From NCBI GenBank assembly GCA_951230915.1, contig OX579634.1, positions 18,378,725-18,442,724 of the forward strand: a DNA stretch of 64,000 bases, given 5' to 3'. The notes under the pieces were generated by a model. It was not told where the DNA came from. It worked only from the letters and a program-made list of their open reading frames with translations, and made no database searches. Position 1 is the stretch's first letter. Each line of letters opens with the position of its first letter. This DNA is from Antitrichia curtipendula (Eukaryota; Streptophyta; Bryopsida; Hypnales; Leucodontaceae). The position numbers and the translations under genes were made by a program. This document shows positions 45,673 through 56,982 of the stretch, piece by piece.

Positions 45673-46368
45673 CGACAAGTTTTAAAAGGAGCTCAAGTGG
45701 TCATTTTTCTTCATTTGCAAGAACTTAAAGATGCAACAAACAATATTTGTAACGTAAGCTTTTCATTGATTTCTAGACAAAGATTCGACAAAGCCATATA
45801 GCCAACGATTGTAACTACGGCTTCCTTTTACAAGAAAAAACCCAAAATATTGTTCTATGTTGAGGCCCTCAAAACATCTTTGAAAGATAACTTCTGATAC
45901 ATCAGGCTTGAGTCTTCCAACTTGTAATAAGATCATTAAAGCTTGAGTGTCAGGTTAGAGATTACCATGCCATGGCCACTTGAGACGTAGTTGTTTTTGT
46001 TGTGTCAAAGATCCACCTTCATCTTGAGGTGTAGTGGCGAAGAATCTAAAAGTTGTAGAGGTTGATTTATTAATTGTGACATAGAAAGCTCAAGCTTGGA
46101 CTCAATAGTATGCTCGGGATCTACAAAGTCTCTAAAGACCTTCCAATTAGACATATTGGAGTTTCCACAGAGGCTGACTAAATATTAAAATTTTGTATAA
46201 CTATTAAAAATATTGTCTTTTTTGTTGACTCTCCCCTCTTTACATTCAACTTCAAGTTGAGAGGCTTCTCAAAAAAATTATTGTATAAATAGGCTATGGT
46301 TTATTAGGATAGAGTTGGTAGAATTCATGTACTTTTTGGGGTGCGGTGATCAAGTTTGTTACTGATTC

Positions 46369-46596
46369 CTATGTGCATTCATTAATGTTGTATCTGTGCC
46401 AATATATCAAATACTCCAACTTGTTACGTCTACATTGTGAATCAAGTATTATTTCCATCTGATGTTCTTCATGATTGTCTACGTCAATAAAAGGTGATGG
46501 TGGTTGACTTCTTTTCAACAAAGTTGACTTTATATACGGCTCAAGAAGGGAAATATGAAAGACTGAATGTACTTTTATAGATACTGGAAGTTTCAA
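46369..46596 (-). pseudogene. gypsy C-terminal chromodomain
   Basis: Contains KLPVSIKVHSVFHISLLEPY, the post-integrase linker, then MEIILDSQCRRNKLEYLIYW and HRYNINECT, a chromodomain core (E-x-I-L-D-S...L-x-Y-L-I-x-W). This domain targets chromoviruses to heterochromatin (family knowledge). Confidence 0.85.
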
Positions 46597-46782
46597 TCAA
46601 TAAACAATGGGATTGATCCGCTTTTGAATGGGAAATGGTCTAAGCCATCAATAATCCAATTTTTCACATGGTCGAGTGGTCTTGATGTTGCACCAGAGGA
46701 GCCAAACATTTTCATCAATTTGGAATGAAGATGATTCTTTTTGCAACACGTTTGTTGATTTTTTGTAATAATCATGAGCTTC

Positions 46783-47470
46783 TCATAGATGTAGTTTCAT
46801 AGTGTCTTGGAGCTTTGATAACCATAAAGTCAATTTTTTGGCTGTTAGATTGTTCATTTGAAAAATGCCAAATAGATCAAACTTGGGATGATATCCATAA
46901 TTGACATAGAATGGCTTTTGTTGAGTAGAAGTGTAGATAGTATTGTTGTACGCAAACTCCGTCATTGTCAAATATAAAATCCAATCATCTTGTTGATAGT
47001 TGATGATGCAGCATAAATATTGTTCCAATATTTGATTTATACGTTTAGTTTATCCATCCATTTGAGAATGAAAGGTAGAAAAACTTTGACATCTATTTTT
47101 AAAATCTCAAAAAGTGACCTCCAAAATTTAGAGGCAAATTGCGGTCCTTAATCCGATATAATATCGTCTAGCAGTCTATGATATTGATAAGTATTGTTAA
47201 AAAATAGCCTCATTGTTTTTTTACTAGTAATTATTTTTTTATATGGAACAAAATGCGTCATCTTTGCGAGTCGATTCACAATCATGCATATAGAATCAAA
47301 AATCTTGGATGAAGATAAATCGGTAATGAAATCCTTAGAAATCAAAGATTATGGTTGTTTTGGATTGGATGATGGCTAAAAAAGTCCATGCAGCAGATGT
47401 CGAGGATTCTTAGACCTTAAGCAAGTGTTACAAGTGAGTACAAAGTCTTTGACGACCTTCCACATTTGAG
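46783..47470 (-). pseudogene. gypsy integrase remnant
   Basis: Pieces in several frames. A C-x2-C zinc-binding region lies near 47402-47460 (FVLTCNTCLRSKNP-like). 47148-47345 contains DSICMIVNRLAKMTHFVPYK (first catalytic Asp region). 46783-47028 contains DDWILYLTMTEFAYNNTIYT and QKPFYVNYGYHPKFD, the end of the core. Stops separate them. Confidence 0.85.
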
Positions 47471-47699
47471 GCCATCAGAAATCTTGAGACACAAGCTCTA
47501 ATGTTTTGTTGAATTGAAATATCTAGCCGCAAAAAAGTCATGTCAAGTTTGAAGAACTCAGAGATGCAAGAGACCTTCAAATTTATACAATTGCTCTTCA
47601 AAATATAAAATTTTGTCAAAAAGTGTGAAGTTATCGCTATCATGGCGAGACCGACGCTTGATGTCAAAAATTAAAGGATCTAAAGATTCGATAAAAGTT

Positions 47700-48500
47700 G
47701 GCAAATCCAAGAAACCATTGTATATCGCATACTATTCGAGGAGTTGACTAGTCTATGATAGCTTGAATTTTCTTTGGATCAATAGTCCTTCATTGGAGAT
47801 GTTGTAGCCAATAAACTTCACTTGTGATTGATGAAATATGCATTTTTCTAATTTGGTATATACTCCAACATCTCATAGTTTTTGTAGCACTAGTTTTACA
47901 TGTCTCTCATGTTCTTTAATATTCTTGAAATAGATCAAGATGACATCAAGATGTCATCAAGATAACAAACGACAAATTAGTTCAAAAATTTGCAAAAGAT
48001 ATCATTCATCAAATGCTAAAAAATAGTTGATGTATTTGTAAGTCCAAATGGCATGACATTATATTCAAAGTGTCTATATCTTGTTCAAAATATTATCTTC
48101 AATTCATCTCCTTTTTTTATGCGAACCAAGTTATATACTCCATGGAGTGATGGAGATCAATCTTGATGTGGATTTTAGCTTGTTCTAGTTGATTGAGAAG
48201 TCCAAATATCAACAAAATATTGATTTTTGACAATGATTTTGTTCAAATCACAATAGTCAACGCACATTTGTAAAGAGTCGTCTTTCTTCTTCACAAAAAA
48301 TATTGGCGGTCTTGCTAGATATTTGGAATGTCAAATAAAATTCTTTGCAAATTTTTAGTTGATGTACTCCTTCAATGCCAAAAATTTAGTTTGCGACAGA
48401 TTGTAGATTGGACCAAATGGTGGCTGAGTTCTATCTTCAAGACCAATGGTGCAATTCTATGGTTGATATTCTAGAAAAATATTGACATTCTTTTTTTCAA
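47700..48500 (-). pseudogene. gypsy reverse transcriptase / RNase H remnant
   Basis: The minus strand near 48241-48275 reads [17 protein letters not shown], the RT motif with the first catalytic Asp. 47930-47980 reads VVCYLDDILMSS, the Y-L-D-D box. Around these, stops and shifts break the frame. A short internal duplication (GACATCAAGATGTCATCAAG) sits next to the catalytic box. Confidence 0.8.
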
Positions 48501-48914
48501 ATACATCTCCAAATTCTTGATTCTAAATTGAAATACTTGATGACATATTGTTATTTTCCTGTATCGGAGTTGCGTAGATAATATAAGGAGTATCCTTCCT
48601 TGCTACTTTGATAAAAACTTTAGCCCCAACAAGTATGAGCTTGACGTTGAAGGGCTTTGAAAAAGATTCTATGGCCGAAGTTTCTAAAGAAAATGATAGA
48701 TTTTGTGACTTTCAGTCTACAACTAGATTGTATTTTTTGAGTCAAGAAAATCCTAAAACCACGAGATTAGACGGATTTTTTATAATATTGAATATGATTT
48801 TACTTTTATGTCCTTCAAATAAAACCTTTAATGGTTTAGTTTCTTGAGTGACATCCCCTAAAAATAAGGCCCAACAGTCTATAACTTCTACACGTGCATG
48901 ATTTGGTTTGTTGA

Positions 48915-49151
48915 CTAGAAGAATTTTGTAACATTTTGCAAAATTTCATCTAAAAAACAAGTTGAAGCTCCAGAATCTAATAAAACATAAATTCGTAACT
49001 TCTTTTGGGGGCCCAAATGTAGGAGTATGGCCGTATGATGAAGCAACAAGAAGGCTGAGAAGAAATGTGAAGGCTTGAACTCATTTGTACAACTTAAGGC
49101 TCTTGTCGTATAATCCCTATTGTAATTGAGTATCTTCGTTTTTTGATACAT
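48915..49151 (-). pseudogene. gypsy protease remnant
   Basis: A 78-codon frame with YVLLDSGASTCFLDE, an intact aspartic protease active-site motif (D-S-G-A-S). It lies between the zinc knuckle and RT as expected. Confidence 0.85.
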
Positions 49152-49159
49152 GCGTGGCT

Positions 49160-49720
49160 CTTATCTTATAAAGGTGGGTCTTTTTGTGGTAGTTGGTGGT
49201 TTTGTGGCCTGAGACTCCACAATATAAACACAAATCTTCATCTAGATGTTTTTTTATTTTCTTGCGCAGTGAGCGGTCCGAATCGCATTACATCGATTTG
49301 CATGTCCTTAGGGCTTTTAAAATAAATATTTGTAATATGTGTTGTCTTAATTGTTGGCAAAGAATTTGTTTGTATTGTTGGTGTAGTTCATAACTGTCGA
49401 TCTTGACGTTTGTAAAGTAATCGATTGTTATATATTACGGCTTAATTTATCGTTTTATTTAGTATTTGAGGGTCGGAAAACGATAGTAATAAATCCTTGA
49501 CATTGTCTCTTAAATCCAATTGGAATTGACTCATAAGCGTTTATTCACCTCAATTGATGTTGCAAGCAAATTACCGGAATTCAAATACATATACCGAAGC
49601 TGAGTGAGATCCTTGTTGTAAAAAATGAACTTTAGTTGTTGCCCAATGGATCTTGTCATGTTCTCCAAATGCTTCAGAAAATGTTGTTATCGTGTAAAAA
49701 ATGGTTTGCTTTGGAAAATC
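49160..49720 (-). pseudogene. gypsy gag C-terminal part with zinc knuckle
   Basis: The minus strand at 49185-49230 encodes CLYCGVSGHKTTNY, a C-x2-C-x4-H knuckle with the last Cys replaced by Tyr. 49440-49720 in mixed frames encodes MSQFQLDLRDNVKDLLLSF-like and HSASVYVFEF-like stretches typical of the retrotransposon gag domain. Confidence 0.7.
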
Positions 49721-49859
49721 ACAAAAATTTTGGCTGCAATTAGAAATGACTTAGGAATTAAAGAAGTCATAGTCATTTAGATTCTTCAAATTTGATCGTT
49801 GAATCTTCAAACTGCTCTCCATTGACCTATCTGTAATGGCTCTAATTGGATTCAAAAGT

Positions 49860-51769
49860 TAAAGTAGGTGATAAGAAACCATGAGCTTCAGACAAGTAAA
49901 ACAGGACAGTCAGACCACGAGCTGAAGTGTCCGAGGGATTGGCTCCTAAATTTTAAACCTACGGTGACCAACAAATGTACGTCACCAATGAGAACAACAT
50001 AAAAATACAATCATGTACACAAAAAAGTCCTCTTCATTGTATCCACAACACAAAAAGAGACTAAGCAATGGTTTCATCCACGTCACCCACAATAACAAAA
50101 TTTACAATGAAAGACAAACCACAAGCCACAACACACAAGTCTTTAATGTCTTCTTCAATTCCAACTTCAGCTTCAACTCCTTAGCTGAACTTAAATTTTG
50201 TGTTACTATTTCATGCAGAGTTCAAATAAAATGTCTGATATCTTTTTGAAAAATTAGCACAAATGTCTCCTCCAAATTTCAACTCATTCTAATACTCTGT
50301 CCAACTTCTATGGTCATTCAAAATTTTGGCCTTGAGAAAAAAAAAATACATTTTCTCACTTAGTCACTCACAACTCATTCATTAAAAACTCTAAATATAA
50401 TGAATGATAGCTTCATAGAAATCCAACACAATTATCTACAGTCTTTCCAAATTTCATTTCAAACAAAAGACTTGTCTGTCTTTTATGACTAGTCAAAATC
50501 TCTACCCTTTTATATAGAAGGCAGTAGACCTCCCTCCACTCAAACTAACACAACTTTTGATTGACAAATCCAAATCAAATAAGTGAGATTAATTTAGAAA
50601 CTTCACATCATGATACACAACTCTTCCAATTTTTATTCCAAAATTCTCAAATACAACACACTATGGTTCCTCAAACATTCGGACCTTAAAACAACAAGAA
50701 AGAAGATGAATAGTATTCCTCCTTTTCCTCCACCTTATCTTCTACCTAAACCACACAAATCAAGTGGACTTCAACCCATATCTTAACCATAACATCCATT
50801 GGGTATGAATTTTGACCATAAGAATAATTTCAAATCCTTAGTTAGAAGATGAATCACTCTAAAGTATCTAGAAGGTAAACTATTTGAATATTTCCCTCGT
50901 ACAACTTCATATACACAAATTTAATTTAGAAAAACACTCCAAATATGAAATTAGAATTAAAAATTAACATATATCTAATAGAGATAAAAAAAATGGAGTT
51001 TCAATTGGAATATCATTCTATCTAAAAGAACTTGAGAATACGTTTGACACTAGTAATGACATAATTGGCATGATCCGCCTTAGTTAAACGATTAACTGGC
51101 CCTTCCAACCATCATTGGTGACCATGACTTTTCTTTATAGGCTCAACCATGCAATAATATTGATCAATGTTTAAACCTTCAAAACAACCTTCAAATGTCA
51201 CTTCACAGTTGTTGGGTTCAATGTGTCCAACCTGCAACAAGCTCATCAATGCCCGAGCGTTTTATTGAAGATTTTTGTATCATCGTCGCTCCATGCGAAG
51301 TTGTTTTGATGGTCAAGATGGTCCAACTTCATCTTATGAATACCCATGCAATAATGGAAGACTCTGTAATAGTTGAGGTTGGTCCAGCAAATGCAATAAA
51401 GAAAATTCAACCTCACACTCTGACCTCCGGTTGAGATTTTTCATCTTGAGACTCAAAAAAATTCCTCCAATTCAACATAATATAACTTAAATGAAAAACA
51501 AATAATAATAACATCAAATACAATGAAGCTCATAAGTGAACTTTTCTCTTTATAGTTGTTTATTACAGCAGTGAGAAACATCACCGTGAAACCACTCCAA
51601 ATAATGTCATCTCCTTTACTACTTTATAAATATCAAAATCCATTTCAAAAACGTAAATATACATATTTTTACATAGTACCTGCATTTGCAATACAATACC
51701 ATTAAAGATGCTTTAAAATTGTTTAGAATTGAAGATATTTTTTTAAATGAGGGCGAAAATCAAGATAAA
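49860..51769. mobile_element. Nested retroelement-derived insertion splitting gypsy gag
   Basis: Gag sequence stops near 49860 and its missing N-terminal part resumes at 51770. The intervening DNA includes 51120-51480, which resembles 45830-46240 of the host element (CTTCAAAACAACCTTCAAAT versus CTCAAAACATCTTTGAAAG; CCAACCTGCAACAAGCTCAT versus CCAACTTGTAATAAGATCAT). It is therefore probably the 3' part of a second related gypsy element. 50000-51050 is C/A-rich and may be its LTR. Boundaries are approximate. Confidence 0.55.
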
Positions 51770-52074
51770 GCTTGTCCGCTGAGCAGACTCTCAACCAAGG
51801 CAACTTGTGATTTGTTAGTTGAGTATCATTGAGGATGAAGAAAAATGATGAATTGAACTTCATTCAAAAATTCTCAAAATCTTAATTTAGAACCATCAAA
51901 AATTTTGGAGAGACTAATCTATGGCTTTTTTGTGGTTGAAATATTTGAGTCAAAGTTTTGGGTAGACAAACTTGTCTCCAAAGTTGAAATAGATTACATG
52001 GGTTGAAATGCCCCAACCACTCTTGAACTTGTATTGACCGTTGCAGCAAAGTCTTCAAGAACATTCATCCTCAT
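51770..52074 (-). pseudogene. gypsy gag N-terminal part
   Basis: From an ATG at 52074 the minus strand encodes MRMNVLEDFAA, then, with stops, SLSKIFDGSKLRF, EFLNEVQFIIFLHPQ and YSTNKSQVALVESLLSGQAL. This is the beginning of the retrotransposon gag domain (F-x-x-Q-L...L-L-S-G-x-A-L). It lies next to the 5' LTR as expected. Confidence 0.75.
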
Positions 52075-52739
52075 GGATAAAGAATCAATGCTCCAGGGAG
52101 TTTACTTAGAGTGTCCATTAAAAACTATGTGTGTCCAGATTTTAGACCCTCTATATTATGTCCTAAAACTTAAATAAAATAAAAATAAAAATTATGAGTA
52201 GATTTTTCTACTTTGAAAGTTTATGTCTTGAATTATTGATATTCTTATTTGCTAATTATAATTAGTTACAAATTTTTGAAGTAAAAAAATACACTATAGA
52301 GTTGAAAATAACTTTTATACCCTTATATTATATAAAAAAAAATTGTCTAGAAAATGAACAAAAAATTGCTAAAAATAACTCTCTTGTGAAAGTTCATTTT
52401 TCTTGAATAACAATGCAATGGTCATCTATATGCATTCTCTATAAATATTTGAGTTGAAAAACATGCCATTTCAGTTCATTTTTCAACCAATTCTAGAAAT
52501 CATTTCATATGTTGTTTGAGTTTGGAATTTTTTGCAATAGAAATCTATAGTCATTATTAAATAAAGCTCAAAATTATAGGTTGAAATTATAATTTATTAA
52601 AAAATAAATAGGGGGCCAAAAAATCACTTGAATACACATGGTTTGTTATAGATACACTAAGTGATCTCCCCGTGGTCCATTCGCTAAAATGTTTGAATCC
52701 AAAACTTTTTAAACAAAATTTGAAAGGTTAGTTTCGACA

Positions 52740-53103
52740 AACTATAACGGATGTATAAGACAAAAAATAAGACAAACAAGACAAGATGAGTTTTTAGATA
52801 ACAAGACTTGATATTAAAGTTCTAGAAGTACAAGAGTAGAGCTTGAGATTTGAGAAGCTTGAGCCTAGAGCTAAGGTCAAGAGAAGTATTGTCAAGACTG
52901 AGGACTACCTCGGCCTTGACTCCTATATATACTACCAGCTAATAAGTTCTTCTAAAAGCTTACGCTGTTTGAGAAGCTTCTCAAGAAGCTTTCCTCTAGC
53001 TTGGACATCTTTCTAGGAACCTTTTTGCTGTTTTGGAAGTTTCTCAAGAAACTTCTTTCAATTACAAGTTTTATAGAGAGGGTTCTAAACTATATCTGTG
53101 ACA
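52740..53103 (-). repeat. gypsy 5' LTR (right)
   Basis: Direct repeat of 45293-45656. Clear divergence, including small indels, suggests an old insertion. Target duplication not identified (ACAAA on the right, no match on the left). Confidence 0.85.
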
Positions 53104-55261
53104 ACAAATTAGAGGGGCAAGAAAGTAGGATTTGGAGCCCGAGTTGGTCTTACAAAAATTAAGACCTAATTCGAGCTTAAAAATATCTCTTTATTATTTT
53201 GTATATATCATGAGAAGAATAACACTAAGACAAACATCCTTGTAGATTTATTTTATTTAGAAATCTTTCATTGTAGATTGTATGCAAAAAATGCCCAAGA
53301 ATTGGATTTTCATCTTTTTGATTCATTATTGAACATATTAGCCATCAAATGTTATTCATGCTCAATAATACTTGGTATTTAGAGTTAGAACCTTGGTCTT
53401 TATACTAAGAAGCTTCAAGTTCTACATAATATTATTTATTTGCCTTCTACAACCTAAGATAGTTAGAATTTAGTCTCAAACAAGATTTGTAGGATCCTAA
53501 ATTTGGATGTATTTAGAAACATAGTGAAAACAGACCTTTACAAAGCAATTGAAGTTAATTTATACCCCAAGATATCTTGGAAGGAACATTCTCTAGGAGG
53601 GTGAAATTAGACCGGTTAAGAATAATCATATGATTTAGGCAATACTATCAACTATTGACAATGTTAGCCAAGGTTCACTAAGTAGTGTAGGATAAGGAGT
53701 TCTTACATACCCACTCTCATTGGGCTAGATAAATTTGACTTCTTAAATTTCTAGCCAAGGATATTGTAAAAATTTCTCTCCTATTTTGAAGAATTTAGTT
53801 TTGTATTTCCCAACTTCTACACATTATTTCAAGGTTTTTAATATCAAAAATGATTTCAAACTTTTCAAATTTTATTGGTGGTAAATAGTAAATAAGCTCT
53901 TGTATTCCCTAGAAATAAATAAATTGTACAAAATTACTACTTTCAATGACATTGAATCACTATCATTGGGAAATAAATCTAAAAGTGTAAATTAAAGTTC
54001 ATTTATTTTTATACAAATGAAAATAATCTTTCAAAATTCTCTTTTCAATTTTTGGCATCTATTAAATTTAAAAAAAAATTATTAAATAGGACTATGTCAA
54101 TCTTGAACCTCACTTATGGTGGTATCAAAAAATCGTTGAAAAATTGTCAAAAGTAAGGTATTTTTATGCTACAAGTTACTTAATGGCTTTAAAACTAAGA
54201 CTGGATTTTTAGTGTATATTGTGCATATAGAACAATTATTACTAAAATGATAATTTTGAAATATATTTTGTAATGAGTTCTTATGAAATTAATAACATAT
54301 AAATTTTTCTAAAAATCTATAATGTATGCATAATCTATTATTATTTTTAATTTAAAAATTTAAAAATATTTAAAGTGGATTTTTTCTTCCAAAATTATCT
54401 GAAATAGTTTCTAGCTAGAAGTTGATTGTCAATCAGGTGTGTATGGTAGAAAGGAAAAGCATAGAAAAATTCTCTAAGTAGAAAAACTAGAAAAGTGCAA
54501 AATCTTATGAAAATAGGTGTTGTCACTATAGTTTTATATTTTAATTTGTAGAATATATAGAAAAATCAATTAAAAAAAAAATTGTAAATTTGGGAAGAGT
54601 TCATAGTGATGAGGTTTCACCAAAAGATTGATCTTAGAACCATTTTCATTGTTCAGAAATTGCACGCACCAAGAGTGTTGTTTGCACTCATATGGAAGAC
54701 ACAAAATAATATATTTTTAGATTTCCTTTGGTAGGAATGTGCTAATTGTGCTTTTCTACTATGCAAATAGACCATAAATTTTTTATCTCCAGATCATTAA
54801 ATTTGGGGACTCCTAATGTAGTAAAAACCCTAAACCTCATAGTGTGACAAGTAAACAATAATGATTTTAAAATATAAAATGATTTCTAAAGAAGATATAC
54901 CCTCATTGTGACTCAAAATAGAATTAGTCTTTCTTGCAATGACCCTATTCCAAACCTACTTGCAAAACATTGTGACAACGCTATGTATAACATAATTAAG
55001 GATCAATGTTTTTTGCAAACTTTTACTATTCAAACTCTAGTACTATTTGAAATCTTGCAAAACATTTGATGGAATATAAAACTTATTCTAGATGTCACAA
55101 TATGCCTTAGAGGTACTACACATATACTATCAATCAAATAACTTACATACTACATTCAATGTCCTAAAAGCATCAAACAAATACTTCTAACAATGAACTA
55201 CATCATATGTATTTACCACCAAATGCCAATTTAAAACCAACCATCCTCCATTCTCCTCTAC
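53104..55261. other. AT-rich DNA, nothing recognised
   Basis: Long AT-rich stretch without protein-like frames or repeats shared with the rest of the window. Probably old decayed transposon DNA. Confidence 0.35.
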
Positions 55262-55265
55262 CATT

Positions 55266-55383
55266 AACGGCAATTTCGTTAAAATGGCATATGAAATCCG
55301 CCAATTTGTCTGAACATCTAGGACAATTATAGATGTAAAACCGCCAAAGTTCTGGAATGCCGCCATTTTAATGAAATTCACAT
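55266..55383. mobile_element. Short deletion derivative of the 321-bp MITE
   Basis: Starts CGGCAATTTCGTTAAAATGG and ends CGCCATTTTAATGAAATTCA, i.e. both ends of the MITE family at 56606, 59535 and 60173, with most of the middle missing (ATCTAGGACA and CCGCCAAAGTTCTGGAAT remain). Confidence 0.65.
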
Positions 55384-56605
55384 TCATTGTAGATTACTAC
55401 CACTATTTACAAATCCACTCCAATATATTTAATTTTGTAATCAACATTAAAACAACATATAATTTACAATCCAAATAAATACATCCTAATACGCGTACTA
55501 AATGAAATTGAAAAACTTAACCAAAATTAATAGGCTGTTAACTCACGCCAACCAAGTTCTTTCACTCTCTCTCAATGTCTTGTCTCAACTCTTACACTAA
55601 AGTAGCATCACCTAATTTTAAAACCTTTTGTCCTCGGGCACCTAAAAAATAATTTTGAATGAACACTTCCATGATTCAAAAACACCACAACTTTTCAGAA
55701 ACAATCAATACAAGGTGAGAAGTTTTTTGAAGCAACGAATGAGACTTAAGACATTTCATACTTCAAGGGTGTCCATTCAAGGTGAGTCTTCCATTTAAGG
55801 TGAGTTTAGTGCTATGTGTAGACTATCCTATGTTTTCAACATTAAAAATTTGTAAAATATTATTAAAGCATTGGAAAATTACGAAACCACTTGGGTTGCA
55901 TTTTTCTTGTTTGTGTTTTGCTAGTAACATCATCAATTCTTTTTTGTCATTCGAACTTTCGAGATAGTGGGACTAGAAAAAGTGTAGCTTTTAGGGTGTT
56001 GTTACCTTATCTGAACCCTTGCACGAATTGAATTACCTTGCCCAGTAGAATATAAATATAGACTGCAGGATGTCATCTTCCGTTTCTGCTGTGGACTATC
56101 TGGGTAGGTTTGCTGAATCGTTGGCAACCTCCCGGATGCTCCGACATGGCAACGGCCTACTCCTTGAGCTTGTGCCCACATAGTGCCCACCATGCGCTCT
56201 CCGACTGTGAGCTCGCGCTCGCAGGTTGCCGACGCGCTCCCCGCTTCCACCGCTCTTCCAGATGCGCACCCGTCTTCTGCTCGCCACGCCCTCCTGGAGC
56301 CCACAATCTAATATTTGCCTGCTCGTCCTCAGGAATCTGGCCGTACGGGCTTCCGCACATCCGTAGTCCGGAATGTACGACTGCACTACGGATGAGAACA
56401 GGCGCCGGTTGACTTGCACATCCTGAATGCATGGTCGTCCCCCCGGCCCTTTGGGGATCGAGTGAGGAAGCTGGCATGGGGATTCGACTGGGGATTGGGG
56501 ATACAGAATAGACTGAGCTTCCAGGACGACGTATATAAGCACAACCCATTGCTCCTCTGGTTTATCATTTTCCTGGACTGACTTGCTCGATTGATTACTG
56601 CAGTT
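55384..56605. other. Intergenic DNA with a GC-rich block upstream of the transferrin gene
   Basis: AT-rich to 56080, then a GC-rich block 56100-56560. Several long frames cross the block in both strands, a consequence of its composition; none shows a family motif. It may be promoter DNA or a decayed exon of another gene. A similar GC-rich block precedes the transferrin pseudogene (60780-61150). Confidence 0.35.
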
Positions 56606-56926
56606 ATGGGCAATTTCGTTAAAATGGCATATTCCGTATGCCATTTTCAGAGCGGCCACTTTGAACTGCGAAAGTGACATCTACGAAGGGTATAGATTAC
56701 AAAAATCTTTGCCTGATATAGATTTTACAAATCTACCACTAATGTACATTTCAAATCGTGCGGTCTGAACTTTGAAAGCAACATCTATGCCTATTGTAGA
56801 TTTCAGACATCTATAAGTGGTTTAGATTTCAAAAATCTAGGACAGTTGAACATTTCAGAGCGGCCGCTCTGAACTGTGAAAACTGCCAAAGTTACGGAAT
56901 TTCGCCATTTTAACGAAATTGCCCAT
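56606..56926 (+). mobile_element. 321-bp MITE, copy 1
   Basis: Perfect terminal inverted repeats of 23 bp starting ATGGGCAATTTCGTTAAAAT. The interior is also partly self-complementary (CAGAGCGGCC near one end, CAGAGCGGCCGCTCTG near the other). TA lies at both junctions, and AGTT flanks both sides. It ends 56 bp before the transferrin ATG. Confidence 0.8.
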
Positions 56927-56982
56927 AGTTACTTTGCTTTCAATTGCAAGCGCTGCGTTAGGGAGTTCAGTGGCGCGCAGTC

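Larger units (their letters stand above)
45293..53103 (-). mobile_element. Ty3/gypsy chromovirus LTR retrotransposon, decayed
   Basis: About 7.8 kb bounded by two LTRs in the same orientation (45293-45656 and 52740-53103). Read on the minus strand: gag, zinc knuckle, protease, reverse transcriptase, integrase, chromodomain. This is the gypsy order, and the terminal chromodomain marks a chromovirus. A purine-rich tract (reverse complement of TTATCCCCTTCTCTAG, 45657-45672) abuts the 3' LTR, which starts TGTCACAGAC. Many stops and frameshifts; gag is split by about 1.9 kb of other retroelement DNA. Confidence 0.9.

Noticed and set aside
56096..56680. 194-codon open frame on the minus strand upstream of the transferrin gene
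   Set aside because: Its first part is MITE sequence and the rest lies in a GC-rich block with open frames in several phases; no family motif.
56600..56932. 4-bp AGTT target duplication for the 321-bp MITE
   Set aside because: AGTT flanks copy 1 on both sides, but copies 2 and 3 show no matching 4-bp flanks; a TA duplication fits copies 1 and 2 only, so the duplication length is left open.
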